DNA of 64,000 nucleotides from Populus alba. Taxonomy: Eukaryota; Streptophyta; Magnoliopsida; Malpighiales; Salicaceae. Shown here piece by piece: positions 34,235-48,424 of the stretch. Both the position numbers and the translations under genes were made by a program. The notes under the pieces are model-generated. The model searched no databases, was not told the origin of the DNA, and was given only the letters and a program-made list of their open reading frames with translations. How positions within the stretch are numbered: position 1 is the first letter of the stretch; every line of letters starts with the position of its first letter. Where the stretch lies: the NCBI RefSeq assembly GCF_005239225.2, contig NC_133284.1, positions 5,981,770 to 6,045,769 of the forward strand. The letters run 5' to 3'.

Positions 34235-36941
34235 TCAACTGTCAGGAGCTTCAGTTGTCTTCACAAATCGACCCTTCACTCGCTTCCTAGTGTCAGCTCT
34301 CGCCTTTCTTGATTCATAGCGTATGTGCTTATCATATCTATCAACACAATTTAATGGTTCAGAATGCATCACCTGATAAGCAAGCGGCACAAAGGAAGGT
34401 ATGCATACCTTCTGGTTTTTTTCTTCTCCTTGTATCGCTGCATAGCATCGCCACGATTCCTGGCCAGCAGCTCCATGTCAACCTTGGTTGCTGCTTCCAT
34501 TTTCAAGCCTTCACCTCTTACGAGAATAGACTGTTCCATGAACTGGACATCACTAGAACTACTTGAACATCTTGGTTTGCTAAAACCCGATCTTACTATG
34601 GGAAGGTTGTTACTTTCAGATGTTGCTGGGCCCTGGCTGGATGTTGGGTTATTTAAGTTGTTCTGCATTTCAAAAATGAAGTACAAAGAAGGAAAGGCAA
34701 ATAAGCCACTGACAATGCACATGGGTAGGGGATTGGCATAAATAGGCAATAGATGATATGGAACAGGCTCAATAACATCAAGGTCAAGGACCTTTCCAAT
34801 CAAATGCCCAACAGTATAAATCAATTCATTTATATATCATATACGTGAATACACAGAAACGGACTGTATATTAAAAATTAGTATTCATAGCACATAAGCT
34901 ATGTGCTATTATAATTATAATTTAAAAATTGGGTTTGAATGGTGTGGTGTTTGTGGGGTCACTATAGCATAAAGAATCATAAAAGATATAAATTTTAACT
35001 AATTCTATCTACAATAATGGACAGTAAATTTAAAATGAATCTTACTACTCAAATCTAGATGTACGGAGATGTAGCACCCCAAATCAGATTTTTGAAGGTT
35101 ATGCTATCTTTACTGTAAATAATTAGTGCACCAGCACTTTCTAAGAAAATTTTGTAGCGCCAACTAAAAAACAGAAGGTTTGCAAAGAAATCCCTTCCCA
35201 AAGAGTTTACTGAGATTTCAGCCAAGATCCCCACAATTATCAATATAACTTACATTAAATGACGTCATATCATCAAGCGCAGTAGAACAATTCATCTGGT
35301 ACATATCTCCCAACATTTTTGGGCTAGTTGACGATGTTTCTTTCATTAGTTCACCAAAATCCTTGATCACAAATCCTGCATCATTCGCAACATATTCAAT
35401 TTCTAACTGGCCAGATTCATCATGATTCCTCAGTTGCCCTAAATGAAAGTCCCATACCTGCAAAAGTAGCAATCCACTGTCATTATTGAAGACACATGAT
35501 ATCCTTTCTTCAGTGTTTTCACATGAAAAACTACTCAGTCATCTGAGCTGTGTGATAAAAATGATACGAGAAGGGATATGACCTAGAGGCAAACGTTTCC
35601 TAGAAAAGCAAGATGAAAATCCTCTACCAATTGAATTTTCCAAAAGCAAAATGCCGAATTCATGAAAACACTCTTAAATTTCAAACCTTCATGAAACCTT
35701 CAAGAAACTACATGCAAAACGGGATACATGATCATGATAGATAAACAAATTCACCGAAATTTTTTATTTAATAATTTAGGAAAATCCCGTGTCTCCCAAT
35801 TACAAGCCACAATCAATATTGCTATTCTATTACTCGAAAGATGAGCAAACAATTCTCAGAGTGGCCACCATATTCACTTGTTTTGTTTGGCAATGTATAC
35901 ATTTAATCTACATTAACAAAAACAACAAGAAATGCTCACAAAACATCACATTTGGAAAATCTCGGTAATTCATATGTTTACCTGAGTGCCATGAGCTTTG
36001 GCATTGCTATCCCACGTTATATCCCCACCAACAACTCTCCCATTAGACTTGACATCCACCTCCGTCGGCAGCATAAGCAAAGAAGTAAACGGCCTTTGTT
36101 CCTGCAGCAATTCCTCACCTCTAACATTACCACCACTACCATTACCACCACAAACAACAACATTATCATCCCCAAAACCCTCATCATTCCCGTTCCCAAA
36201 TTGCACTCCCTTCACGCCACTCCGCCATCCGCTTCTACTCTGCGTCACCGAAGTCTCTCCTCCACCATCACCACCGCCAAAACCACAACCCTCGCCCTCA
36301 ACACCACCACCCATCAAATCCCTCTTAAACAACTCAAACAACTGCTTATATATCACATGCTTATATTTCCCACAACTTGGGCTCTTGGTCACATTTCCAA
36401 AAATCATAACATTGTCAATATTCCTATTACCATTATTATTGTTTTCATTAGGTACCATCAAGTCTTGAAAAGTCAAATTACCACTGGATTTATCATAAAC
36501 CCAAGGCTCATTTACCAAATCATGAATGACCCCACAACTATTATTACTCCAATTTTCAATCAACGGCTCCGGTTTCTTCTCTTCCAAATCAAAACCCCAG
36601 ATTGAAGCCAAATCAAGGGCGGAGGGACAACCGGAAAACCCTTCAATAGTAGTACGATCGTGTGAAGCAGACACAGAACAACTACCATGAGCATCCCAAT
36701 CGCACTCTTGACAAAGTACCAAATTGTCAGTTGAGCAGCGGAAAGAAACCGGCTCCGAGCTGCAGTTGTCGCAGATCTGCGAGCGGACATGCTTTCGCGA
36801 GAGGAGGTTTGCGGAGTGGACATGTTGGTCGCAGAATAAACAAAGTTTAGCGGAGTCAGCTCGGCAGTAGAGAACTGCTGTTTGTTCACTGCAGAAATCA
36901 CACGGTACTGTTTCTTTGGTTTTTGATTTGTGGGTAACCAT
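34235..36941 (-). CDS. COL14: CONSTANS-LIKE 14 type B-box/CCT transcriptional regulator
   Basis: Four minus-strand exons (36941-35982, 35457-35254, 34662-34409, 34337-34235) close to 506 residues. Two B-boxes lie at the N-terminus: C14/C17/C26/C34/C37 with [16 protein letters not shown], then a diverged second box from C57 to C88 ([25 protein letters not shown]). The zinc ligands I expect are present. Next comes [19 protein letters not shown], shared with Arabidopsis COL14/COL15, then a long Asn/Gly-rich linker. The CCT domain is at about 455-500 ([35 protein letters not shown]), split by an intron. The CCT domain usually serves nuclear targeting and DNA or NF-Y binding. The target process is not established from sequence. 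The flanking gene order also matches Arabidopsis COL14 (At2g33500). Confidence 0.95.
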
Positions 36942-39900
36942 CTTTGATGCGCTAGAGAAAGGCGAAGCCCTAAAGACAAACGAGGAAGAGAGTGGTTGTT
37001 GTGGGAGTGGAGGAGTAGGAAGATATTTTTTTGTAGTAACTTTTCGGAAGTGAATAATAATAATAATAACAATAATTCAAAGCTCTTTTGGACATGAGAT
37101 GAGACATGAGAGTGATATTGTTGTAATAACAATAAAATTTGAAAAGATTGAGCCCCTTCTCGAAAATATCTTCAAGATCTTTTTTTGCTGAGCTGGCATC
37201 TTAGGCTCTTTTTAGATTTTGTTTGAAACTTTTTTTATTTAAATTATTTTATGTTTTAAAATTATCTGGATTAACTGATATTAAAAATAAATTACAAAAA
37301 ATAAAATAAATATTATTTTAATAATAAATAAAAAATAACCGCTAAAATGAAAAGTAGCTTCTTACAAGATTAATGCTTTTTTTTTTTTCCGGTACAATAA
37401 TTTAATGCTTTGGAACTACCATCTTTTCTCCATTAAAGCGGTGTTTGTAGGTAGTAAACTAGTAATTTATTTATTGCCTTTGCCTACGAAATTGCCGGAT
37501 TTTAATAGAAGTTCTGGTAAGCTGGGGGTTGGATTTTGAATTATTATCGATTTCAAGAGTCAATTCATTTACCAATAACTTGCCTTTGGGTTTTTTTAAA
37601 CAAACTCTTAATATTTACTAGATTAGGATGTCAATGAATAGCCGAGGGTTGTATTTTTATTTTTTTTACAGTTATATTCTACGTGTTATTCATTGATTAA
37701 AATTTTAAATATTTATAAATTATTTATTAGGTTTTGGATATTAATATAAGTATCAATTATTTAATTATTATTTTAGTATTCAATGCAAAATAAAATAATT
37801 AATATATATTTGAAGTATGTATAAATATATATTGAATGATACAATTATTAAATCATAAATATTACACATATATGTTTATTTTATGTTAATATTAAGATAT
37901 ATATGTATTATATTGTATTAAAAAATCTAAATGTTATATGTATTTCAGGTTAGGTTCGGCTGCTTTTAAGTTGGGTTTGCAATATTCATACTCAACTTAT
38001 TACTTATCAAGTAAAGTGAAATATATAAAAAAATACCTACCAATTCAACTTGAGCTGATATTCATCATGTTTTGATTAAATTATCATTTGTATACTAGAT
38101 ATTAGCTTGCTATAGGGATCAAATCAATTTCTTTTTTATGTAAAAAAATATTTAGGCATTGTTACCATGATTTTTAGTTGAAAACGTAATTATGAGTTCA
38201 AAATTTAATACATATTGAAAAACATTTTTTAAAAAAATATTAAGGCGATGATATATCGGATGACATCTTATTAAAAATATTAAAACGATAAAATATGTGA
38301 TTGACCTGGGTCAACCCGTGTAATTCATTATTTAGGTCATGAGACTATAATAACCTTATAAAAAGTAAATCAAAATAAATTATGAAGTTCAATCCCCGAA
38401 TCAATCCAATTTTAAATGATGGCAAGAAAAGACACAAGTAAATTCAAGTTAACATGTCAACACATGCAGTTCCGATCACGTAACCCACTAGATTTAATAA
38501 ATCTTTTATAAAACTATTTTTTATTTAATTGCACAACAATAAAAAAAATTAATACTTATAAAATCGAACACCAATCAAATATTACGACATTCATATGAGA
38601 TTGTGATAAACTAACAAAAACCAAACCAAAATATATCATGAAAACCAATTCAAAATCAATAAAAAAAAAATTTTAAAAAAAAACTATAACATACACAGTC
38701 TAAACATTTTAAATTATGGACATGCGACCAATACTTGTCCAATGAAATCTTGACAATTGGCTTGGACATAGGCGGAGGCATGGCAAAGGCTGGAGTGGGC
38801 TTTGGCCTAGATCAAGATTTTATCAATATTTTTTAACTAGTTTTATGTAAAATAAATTTATAATTTTCAATTAAGTTATCAAAAAAATTTAAAAATTTGT
38901 GTGAAGCCTTCTAATATAATGCTTTAGCTTGGGTTAAAATTTCAGAATTTTTGAAGAAATTTAGAAATTTGATGAAAAATCATAATTTGATCAGTTTTAT
39001 GTTATTGGACGTAATTTTCAATCCGACCATCAGATCGAGTTAAAATTTTACGAGGGATTTTAAAATATATTGAATAAAATCTAGTTAAGATTTTAGGATG
39101 AACGGAGCTTGGTAGTGCTAAAAAAAAAAAACGTCAAATAAAAACAAAATGACTCATTAAGAGTAAAATAGTTATTTGCCATTAAAATATAAAACAAATT
39201 AGTTCCTCCTTCCTTTTATATGTTGCCAATTAAACAGAAGCAGAATAAAAGACGAAAGAAAAGAAAAGACAAGAGAGAAATAGAAAAAAGTAAGGGAAAA
39301 ACATAAAAAAAATTCCAAGAAAAAAAAATAAGAAGTGAGAGAATAACCTTGTAAACTTACAAAGTCCAACTTATAAAACACTAATATAGGGAAGAATCAA
39401 GTGAAGAAAGAAAGAATTAAAAGAGGGAAAAAATTTAATTACTTTGTTTTCTAGTTGACATGAGATTGTTATTTTATCATGGTTGAGGGATTATTACAAT
39501 ATCGATTCAGATTCGATTATAGATTAATTATATTTCACAAAACATTGAAGGATATAACTTTAATAGTGAGTTTATTTTTATTTTCGCTTTAATTTTATGT
39601 ACTTTTAAATTTATTTTTTAATATTTTGGATAGTGTATTTGAATTAAAACTTTATTATTAATTTCAAAAATTCATGTACATGAGTTAATAATCAATCTTA
39701 AAAATATTTTATATATTTATTTAATAGCTTAGGACAAAAAAAATTCCTGACTCCACCCTTGAGCTTGGATGATTTTTAAGAAAGATGCTCGGCAGGCAAA
39801 ACACGGTCATTTAGCACTTTACTTTTTTGAACTTAAGTATACTGTAATAGAGATTATTCTAAAAGACTACATGAATGATATAATCTAAGATTTTCCTTAG

Positions 39901-42900
39901 TATTTGAAAATGATTCAGAAGTCCAGGTTTTTTTAAGGTTCTTGTTTCTTTCTTTGATTCAAGCAATATTAATTGTCCTGATTAATTTTTTTTTTCTATT
40001 TAGAGATTGATTCCTAGATTGGTTTTTTTTTCTTCATGTAATTAAATGATATATTTTAGTTTTTTGCGGGCATTTCACTCGATACAAACTCTATACCTTA
40101 ACTATAAATCTATGTGATTTATTGCTCAACAGAGACTTCACTCTTTATTTGACGTAAACCTTCAGGTTTGCCGGTCAAATTTTTTAACGTAGATTTACAT
40201 GTCCATTGCTTGATGGAAACTTAATTATTAAAACTTAATTTGTTTAGACTGTCTTTGTTTATTTATGATGGCATCGCTAACCTTACTTATTTGGATTTGT
40301 TATGTCTTGTTTTCTAAGAGAATTCGCAATTCATTTGATTCGAAGATATATAGTTGACGTCTCATCATGGATTGAGTTCTAAATATTAAAAAAAAATTAT
40401 AGTTACTAAAAAAAAAGAGAAATTTATATTGATAACACATGACTTATACTGTAACTTTTAGATACGCTATGTTTTTCTTTTTCCTAGTAATAATTATCGT
40501 GCAATGATCTTATACGGCAACATGAGAGGCCAAATAGAAACTATATATCCAAGAAAAACAGTCCTTACAAAAATAGCTTTAGTTTCCTTATTAATATATC
40601 CTAAACATGCTTGGAAAATCATTGCAGATGCATATTCATGGGGCAAATGATTTGTTTTCCATTTTAAAAGCACACTTTTCAAAGCAAAAATTTCAATATT
40701 ATCTTTAAGGGGCAATTTAATACCTTCAAAATGTTTTTTTTTTAATAATTCTATATTTAGATATATACAAAAAAGAGTGGTGAAATAACATGTCATTGAA
40801 AGTCAAAAGGTTAAAAACTGGCATTAAGAGCTTTTTTTCTTTTTACAATGATTACTTTTATTATTATTATATCAGCTAAAAAATAATTTAATAATTTAAA
40901 AAAATATTAAAAATAAAATAAAAAAATCAAGTGCATGTACATCACTCAAAAACATGTGGAAAACACGTGTGCACATTAAATAGCACGTGCAGCCCCTCTA
41001 AACATCCAGAAATACCCTTTTACTATGTTATTAAAAGCATATCATGTTCTCTTTCCTTTTCGTGGAGTGAATCAAAATCTAAAGCTCCCGAATATAACAT
41101 GGAAAGTGAAAGCATAATCTTAATGTTAAAGTCAAAACCACTCCACTATAATCATGAACCAGTTTTATCACCCACCGCAGTTAGAATTTTAATTTAATTT
41201 CAAACGTAATAAAAAAGCGTGTTAATGTATTTTAAAATATCTTTATTTTTTAATTTATAAACATAAAAATACATTTTTTTTTTGCAAATACGGTTTGTAA
41301 AATTTCAAGTCAATCTTTAATGTAATAGAAAAATATGTCAGTGTTACGAATTTTTTTTCACCAAAAAAAAATAATTTTATTTTTATAAATACATCACACA
41401 AATAAATTTTATCTATGTCAAATATTAAAGGAAAAAAATAATCTCTCTGAAATATTAAAAAATATAATTTATTAAAAAAATAACTAATATTTACAAATAT
41501 AAACTAAAAAAATAAAAAATAAAATCAAATAAAGAGGGTATTAATTTAATTTTTTTAAATTAATGAACCAGAAAACTAAGAGTTGTTAATGTTATTTAAA
41601 ATCTAAAATAGAAAGTCATATGACCATGCAAATATTTAACTATGATTTTTCTTTTTAATTTATGCATATTTTTTATCCTATGTGACTTAATTTTATTTGT
41701 ATAAATATATGATGAAAAAATTATCGATTCATATAAAAATAAAAGTAAACGATTTGAAAAATAAATTATAATAATTTCTTTGAAACATTATAAAAATATA
41801 AAATATAAATATTATTTTTTAAAATTTTTATTAAAAGATGAGATAGAGGGTATTAGGTGATATTTAAATAAAAAAATGTTAATGAAAATGAAAAATACAT
41901 AAAAATATTACAGTAGATAACATGTTGCCAACTGTAATTTTTTTTTTCCACCTCTGGTGTTTGAAAAATTAAGATCTAAGTTTGAAAAAAAGAAGAAAAA
42001 ACCTTTATCAGAGAAGCTGCTAGAAATAAACCCGAGTTCTTTTAATATATTTGTTAACATAGGTAAAAAAAAAAGACTGTAGTGCTCTTGTTTGAGTTTT
42101 GAAAAGGTATCCGAATCTTCGAATCCAGAGAGGAAATAAAAACACGCCGTAATGCATTTGAAGGTATAGCTTAGTGATTAATTGTAAGGCTTGTTTTGTA
42201 ATTATCTCGGTGGTGGTACTAACCGAGGCCACAGCTCGTCATCCATGACGTCCCTATCCTACCCTTTCTGGGTAGTCTCACCGTCCTAGGAATTCTTTTT
42301 TAATGTTTTAACTTTTATAAGTTTATATTTTAATTTAGGACCACCACCACCACCACCGTCCTTAGATCTTGCTTTCTTCCTCGCTGCTGCCCAAAACAAA
42401 AGAAATGGAGCAGCACTACTCTTAGGGTGTCTCGTCTCGAGTCTTTGTTTTGCATATAATATCTTTTTAACCTTTTTTTTTCATTTTTAATTTAAAACAG
42501 ACATTAAGAAAGATAATTGCAAGAATTTAATTAATTCTCTAGAGTGTTAATTTAGAAAAAAAACCGGTAACCTTCAGCACATAATATTAATTAACACTAT
42601 TATTTAACCAATCTAATCACCATTATTAAAACAACTAAATAACTCCATTATCTCACTACTGCTATTCACTTTATTATATTATTACTATTATTATATTATT
42701 GTTATTGTTATCATCACTTTAATCATCTACATTATCGTTAACAAGAACCAAGAAAGTGTTGAGCTCCCTCTCAAGATATGATAAGTTTAGCCACCTTGTC
42801 TAGTCTCACAAGTTTGCACCACTTGTGAGACTTGAAACTCTAGAAAGAATAACACCACTCTTAACAAAATAAAATTGTTTGATATAACCTTTTTTTTTTT

Positions 42901-45180
42901 AAATATTGTAGCTAATAAAATTATAGATATATGTTGGATATTTATATATAGACATGAGAGTACATGTATTTAAATTCTAAATCGTTAAAGATTTAATGAC
43001 AATTTTTAAAAGAAAAATGATTGTTATACTTGTAATGTTTTATAACTTGCAATTAAAGGTGTGTAAGTGACTGTGTGTATTGTAACATGCAAAATGTTTG
43101 TAAAAGCATATAATGTTTTATAAGTGCATGTAATTAAAGGACATATAAAGTATTGTAACTACATACAATTAAAAGAGAGTTTTTTTTTTTAAAAAAACAA
43201 GTCTTTAAAATCTTGATTTTTTATAAGAACATTCTAACATTTATGATGATTTCCACTTTATAACATAAGCATTGTGCATAATTTTGTCTACATATTTTGT
43301 ATTTTTTGATTCAGGTGTGGTAGGCTAAATACACTTAATAATTTTTTAAAATTCTAGTTATAAAGTTGAAAATTACTAATGGACGTTTGATATTATTTTC
43401 GGTTCATGCTAAATGATACGTGTCCGCTTTTTTGTTTAATAAAAAAATATGATCAAAGTCACGCCAATTTTTGAAAATTATTATTTTTTAGATTCTTATA
43501 GGTGGCACCGCCTGGTCAACTCAGGAGGCTGCTACGTGTCAGTCTATTTGGATTTGATTGAAGTATGTTTGGATAAGAACGTCCTGGATGTCCTGTCGAG
43601 GTCGGAGGTTGGAGAAATGGAGAGGAGTGCCCGCTATGATTTTGTAGACCTGGTCCTCACCCTCCATGACTGAGAAAGCTGATGCTAGAAAATGAAAGTC
43701 TACCATCTTTTACAACGTTAAATTTTTTGGTCGTTGTCTTTTGCTGCTTTTTTACAGGACAGCAAAATCACATGTTGAATTTGTGGAAGAGTAGCCGTGC
43801 TTATCGTGCCGACCACAAATTGATTCTCATCGATTCATTTATGGAATTGTATATTTAATTTAGTTTGTTCTTTTGTTTAATTATTTCTTTCAAGGTGAGT
43901 GTTAATGAGTTCCGATTTTAAAATCTTTCAATAACACAAAAATGCCACCACACCGTGTTTTTTAAAAGAATATTTTTTTTTATTTTAAATAATATATGTA
44001 TATATATATTTAAATTTTTTGATGTGCTGATATAAAAATAAAATTTTAAAAATATATATAAAAAATATTATTTTAATACATTTCTAAATAAAAAACATCT
44101 TGAAAAGTAATTATTATTACAATATTAAATATTGTTATAATTCATTAACTAAATGGCTTATTTTTCCTTCTGAATCGGCTAAACTAAATGGCCAGGACAT
44201 CTAAGGTGTCAGTTGAACCAATGGTGCCAATGATGTAAATCAGAGGTGAAGATGGTTCAAAGCGAGGTGAAAATTGATAATAAATGAGAAATAGAGAGGC
44301 ATATAGAAAATGCAAGCACATAATTAATTTCATTCTCCGACTTCTCCTACTTATTATGATGGTCTTAATGCTCAGCTAAAAAATAATTTCTCCAAGACCA
44401 CAATAAAAGCCCAAAATGATTTCTCAATCCCTCAATATTACAGTTATTAAACTTGGTTTTCTAGGTTGACTTGGTGATTATCGACTCAAAATTTGACCTA
44501 ACTCAAGTCGGGTTTACTTTCAAAACAGAATGCATATTGACTTGATTGAATTCGAAAGACCTAACAAATCAATCTACTACTTGGTTGAACTAGCAAAATT
44601 CAGATAAGACTTGATCAGGTCAACTTTTAATTTTTTTAAAGTTTTTTTTTATTTTAAAATATGTCGTTTTGAATAAATCCAAATGAAACCTAACAAAATA
44701 GCATCATTTTGTTTCATGTTTTTGTTTTTGAGTTTTGTTCAAAATAATATTTAAGGATAAATTCGGTTGACTTGAAGATTAATCCAATAAACCCATAACC
44801 CGAAGGAGGTATAATAACCGTGCTTAATAGATTCAAAATTGAAATCTAATGACATTGTGAGATCCAATATAAAATCGTGAACCTTTGGAACCTTTTCATT
44901 TCTTTGAGCCTATGCTTAAAACAAAGTGAGAAACACTGCTATCTTGCCATAGAAATTATATTAAGTCCAAGTATTTCCAGAAAAGGTACCAAACCTCCAT
45001 CATTAATTCTAATGCATCACATGGTTTTAAACAAAATCAATGAGAAATTTAAAGATGATTTTTTTTTCAAACAAAAAGATCTTTCCGATCGGGTTTCAAG
45101 TGCCCATTGGGTATCTAACGGACATCCATTTGCAACTTGACCCATACTTAAACCCGAATTAACAAAAATACCATAGCTTT
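36942..45180. other. Long AT-rich intergenic region
   Basis: I see no supportable gene across about 8 kb. The 5' leader and promoter of COL14 should occupy the first few hundred bases. Copies of dispersed repeats occur at about 37200-37350 (AT-rich family), 38310-38480 and 44450-44890 (165-bp family, with 'gggtcaacccg' words), and 43960-44110 (AT-rich family). Open frames at 40796-40494 (-), 43449-43673 (+) and 42232-42020 (-) match nothing I recognise. Confidence 0.5.
42802..42832. repeat. 11-bp perfect inverted repeat with 9-base loop
   Basis: AGTCTCACAAG at 42802-42812 and CTTGTGAGACT at 42822-42832 are exact complements around a 9-base spacer. It is isolated in intergenic DNA with no T-run after it. 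Confidence 0.8.
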
Positions 45181-45713
45181 TTGTAGATACGTGTCATAAC
45201 CTAATTGTGGGTTATTCCCAAAAAATAACTTCTTTTTTTTTCAAAATAAAACCAAAAAATAAAATAAAGGCTGGCAATATGGAGAAAGTAGGCTAGGGAA
45301 TCAAGCTGTAATTTTTAGAGGAAATTCAAGGTCTAATTGTACCCCATTATGCCAAAAAATGAGGAAAACAATTCAAATTCAAGGTCAAATCAAATGATTA
45401 TTGGACGAATTTGTATAAAAATCAAGTCCAAGGACATAATTAAATTTTTAATAGGTCAATTTGATTTAATCATGGGCCCAATTAAATTTTAATTATGTTT
45501 GAGAATTAATTTGGGTCCAATTAAAGAATTTAATTAAGTGCAAGGACTTAATTATACTTTAAATGGGTCAAATTAATTTTATTTGAGGCTTAATTGGTGA
45601 AAAATTAAGTTTGGGAGCTTAATTTGAGCTTAATTGAGAAGATTGGAATTTTAAGAGACCAAATTTAATTTTCACCAAGTTAATTGATTGAAATCAGGGG
45701 CAAAATTGCAAGA

Positions 45714-45905
45714 AAATTGAAGTTTTGGGGTCAATTAGGGGTTAAATTAACAAAATCCGAGACCAAGGACCATATTGCAAGAGACGCCACACTTTAGGGG
45801 CTTAATTGACAAAAACCGGGGGCTAAATTGAAGAAATTGAAAGTTTAATGGTCAATTAGGGGTTAAATTGACAAAATCCGAGACCAAGGGCCATATTGCA
45901 AAAGG
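45714..45905. repeat. Two imperfect direct repeats, period 121 bp
   Basis: The text 'gtcaattaggggttaaatt(a/g)acaaaatccgagaccaagg(a/g)ccatattgcaa' occurs at about 45731 and again at 45852 with only a few differences. Shorter echoes of 'aggggcttaattg' lie before and after. It sits in the upstream part of the LTR-like block, ahead of its TATA box. Confidence 0.75.
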
Positions 45906-46452
45906 TGTGTAAATACGGGGTTGCAATTGAAGTTTATCAGGGGCTTAATTGCATTACATCAAACATTTAGAGTCAATTAGGGGTTCAATTAAAACAAATT
46001 GAAAGCCGGAGGACTAAATTGAAATTCAATAAAAATCCCTAATTCAATTCAAAACGGCGCTGTTTTACTTAAAGAAAAAAAAAAGAAAAAAGAGAGGACC
46101 AGACGATGCGTCATCTGGTCACTGTTCATTGTCTTCCCCGTTTTACCCGAAAGAAATAGCGTGGGAGCCTACTTTGTAGGTGCATTTAATGCTTGATTTC
46201 TCCATCAAATTGAACCAAACTTGCACAAAATGGATCCCATGCAATTCCTCTATAACCTCATGTGAATGATTCAGAATGAGTGATAGCTTGGCGACACCGG
46301 CGACGGCGTGAAGAGGTCAACTCAGGCAACCTTTTCCTGCAGATTTAACAACTCGGGGAGGCTACTTTGAACCAACGGTTGTGATCCTTCCTAAGATAAT
46401 CAAGGGCTCAAATTTTACCTCGGTAAAGATGAGATTACCCTCTTCCACCGCC

Positions 46453-46460
46453 TATAAATA
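46453..46460 (+). promoter_or_regulatory. TATA box in the LTR-like block
   Basis: TATAAATA is followed by GC-rich 'gaggcggcattgatggcctgagg', giving a good core-promoter layout. No cellular gene starts downstream, so it probably served retroelement transcription. Confidence 0.5.
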
Positions 46461-48424
46461 GAGGCGGCATTGATGGCCTGAGGGAGGAGAAAACCGAGTC
46501 CAAAGTTGACAAAAAACCAGCCTCCCACTGCCTCGTTTCTACAGTCTCTCTCTCCCTCTCTCTCCCCGCCGTTCCAGCCACCATCAGCTTCACCATAGAA
46601 TCCTTCCTCTTGCACCAACAACAGGTTTACTAGTGGTGGAGCAGCCACCATGAACATCTTTCTCTCCCCTGCAACATTTCTTCTTCAGTTGTGACCAACG
46701 CCGGCCTCCATTGTTGCAGCCTCCAGCGCAGACACCGTCGTCTCCACCAGTACGACCACAAACCCTCGTCACCTCAGGTGGCTCTCCATCCCTGCCTTGC
46801 ATCGATCGTCGTCGTTGCTCACTGCTGCAGTAACTACATGCAAAATTCATTCTACATGCAGCGGCTGAATAATTAAGCTGCTATTGGGCTGGGCCAGTTT
46901 TGGCCGAGCCCAAGTGGCTGGGTCTAGCCCGACCCTTTTTTTTTTTTGAAAAAATCCAAAAAATATAAAAAATCATAAAAAAATAATCATGATTTTCTCA
47001 AATATTTTTCTATTTATTTTGCATAATATTGGGTTGTATATTTATACTGTAAAATATAAATCCGGTATTAAAATACCCGGTTTTCTTCGAAATATTTTAA
47101 AAAAAAATTTTAAACATTTTCAAAAAGAAAAAATATTTTGTTGCATATGGCTAAATCCTAAAATTTTTCCAAGCATATTTTTTCATAAAAAAAAATTAAA
47201 AATTGCATCTTTTTCATGATTAAAAAAAATCCAAAAATGGATATCGTAACCAGTTTATGATTATCCATTAGGATTTGGCCAACATGTCAAAAATATTTTT
47301 TCAATTTTTTTAGAATCCAGATATAGACTTTAATATTTGTGAGGTGTAAAATTACATGATAAATTACACCATCGGGTATTAAAGATACATGGTGTAAATG
47401 CGATGCTAAAATTCAGACTTTAGAAACGGTTAGGAATGTGACCCGATAAGGTAGAGACTCTCTCATGAAAAGAGATCTGTCTTGAACCTTAGAAAAGACC
47501 AACCCAACTTAGAAAAAACAATCAAACAACAATGCAGTTTACCTTAGGTAGGGTGTACTAGGGGTGATGCGTCTTTTCCTTGCACAACCAGTCCCTTGCT
47601 CAGACACTCGCAGACCATAGGTTTCTAGTGACCATAATACTAGGTGGCGACTCCTAAACATTAATCATAATTTTATGATTAAATCAAAAAACCCTTCTCA
47701 ACACACCACACCACACCTCACATAAGAGACATGATAAGGAGCCTCCGCCGTCGCCAGACGACGTCACGACCCTCGCGACAATACGTGTGAACAAAAATTA
47801 CATAACTTTTTGCAAATGTATGGCCTTAAAGTTACATACACCTGTGTTAACAAAAATGTTAAAGCTACACGATGACATCGAAGCTTTTGGGTTTTAATTA
47901 TAAACCTATAAAAAGAAAAGGTCAATCCACCACACTAACTAGTGGAGAGCCAACACAAACTTTGCTTAAAATATGATTAAGTTGTTACCAATAACAAAAA
48001 GGCTTTGTTTAATTCAAATTCTAATTGAAATCTTTTGTATAGCATAACCTTACATAGCTAGTCTACAATTTGTATAAATAAACCTACCAAAAATTAAAAA
48101 AGAGGCTTTAGACATCATTACAAATCAATTTTAAGAAGTTAAACATAGAAAATGCTCACAAATTGATAAAGACATGATAAATTGACATTCCAACATCTAA
48201 CTTACTTATGGGCCAAAAGATAGATTATCACCTCGTGAATTGGTGTGAAGGATAGGAGGCACTGTTTGATGGGGGACTCATGATGGATCTTTTGGTGGGT
48301 GGTGGTTGGCTGAGAGCAATGACTAATAGAGAGATTTGTCGAGTAGTAGTAGAAAATGAGTGTTTAGAAGGGAAGTCACCCTAAGTTTATCTCAATTAAC
48401 AAAAGTCAATTATACAGTTTAAGA

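Larger units (their letters stand above)
45200..47660 (+). mobile_element. LTR-like block of a Ty3/gypsy-type retroelement
   Basis: The block is less AT-rich than its surroundings and has no gene. It holds a promoter-like segment (cctataaatagaggcggc at 46451-46468) after a run of 'ttaggggttaaattgacaaaatc' repeats. It ends near 47645-47660 with 'aggtggcgactcctaa', text I associate with the primer-binding region next to plant Ty3/gypsy LTRs of the Tat/Ogre kind. That association is from memory and is inference. I did not find a second matching LTR in the window, so it may be a solo LTR or a truncated element. Both edges are approximate. Confidence 0.45.

Noticed and set aside
35952..36605. 217-codon and 156-codon plus-strand open frames over COL14 exon 1
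   Set aside because: They are antisense shadows of the well-supported COL14 coding exon, caused by its biased codon use. The products are low-complexity Thr/Pro/Ser strings.
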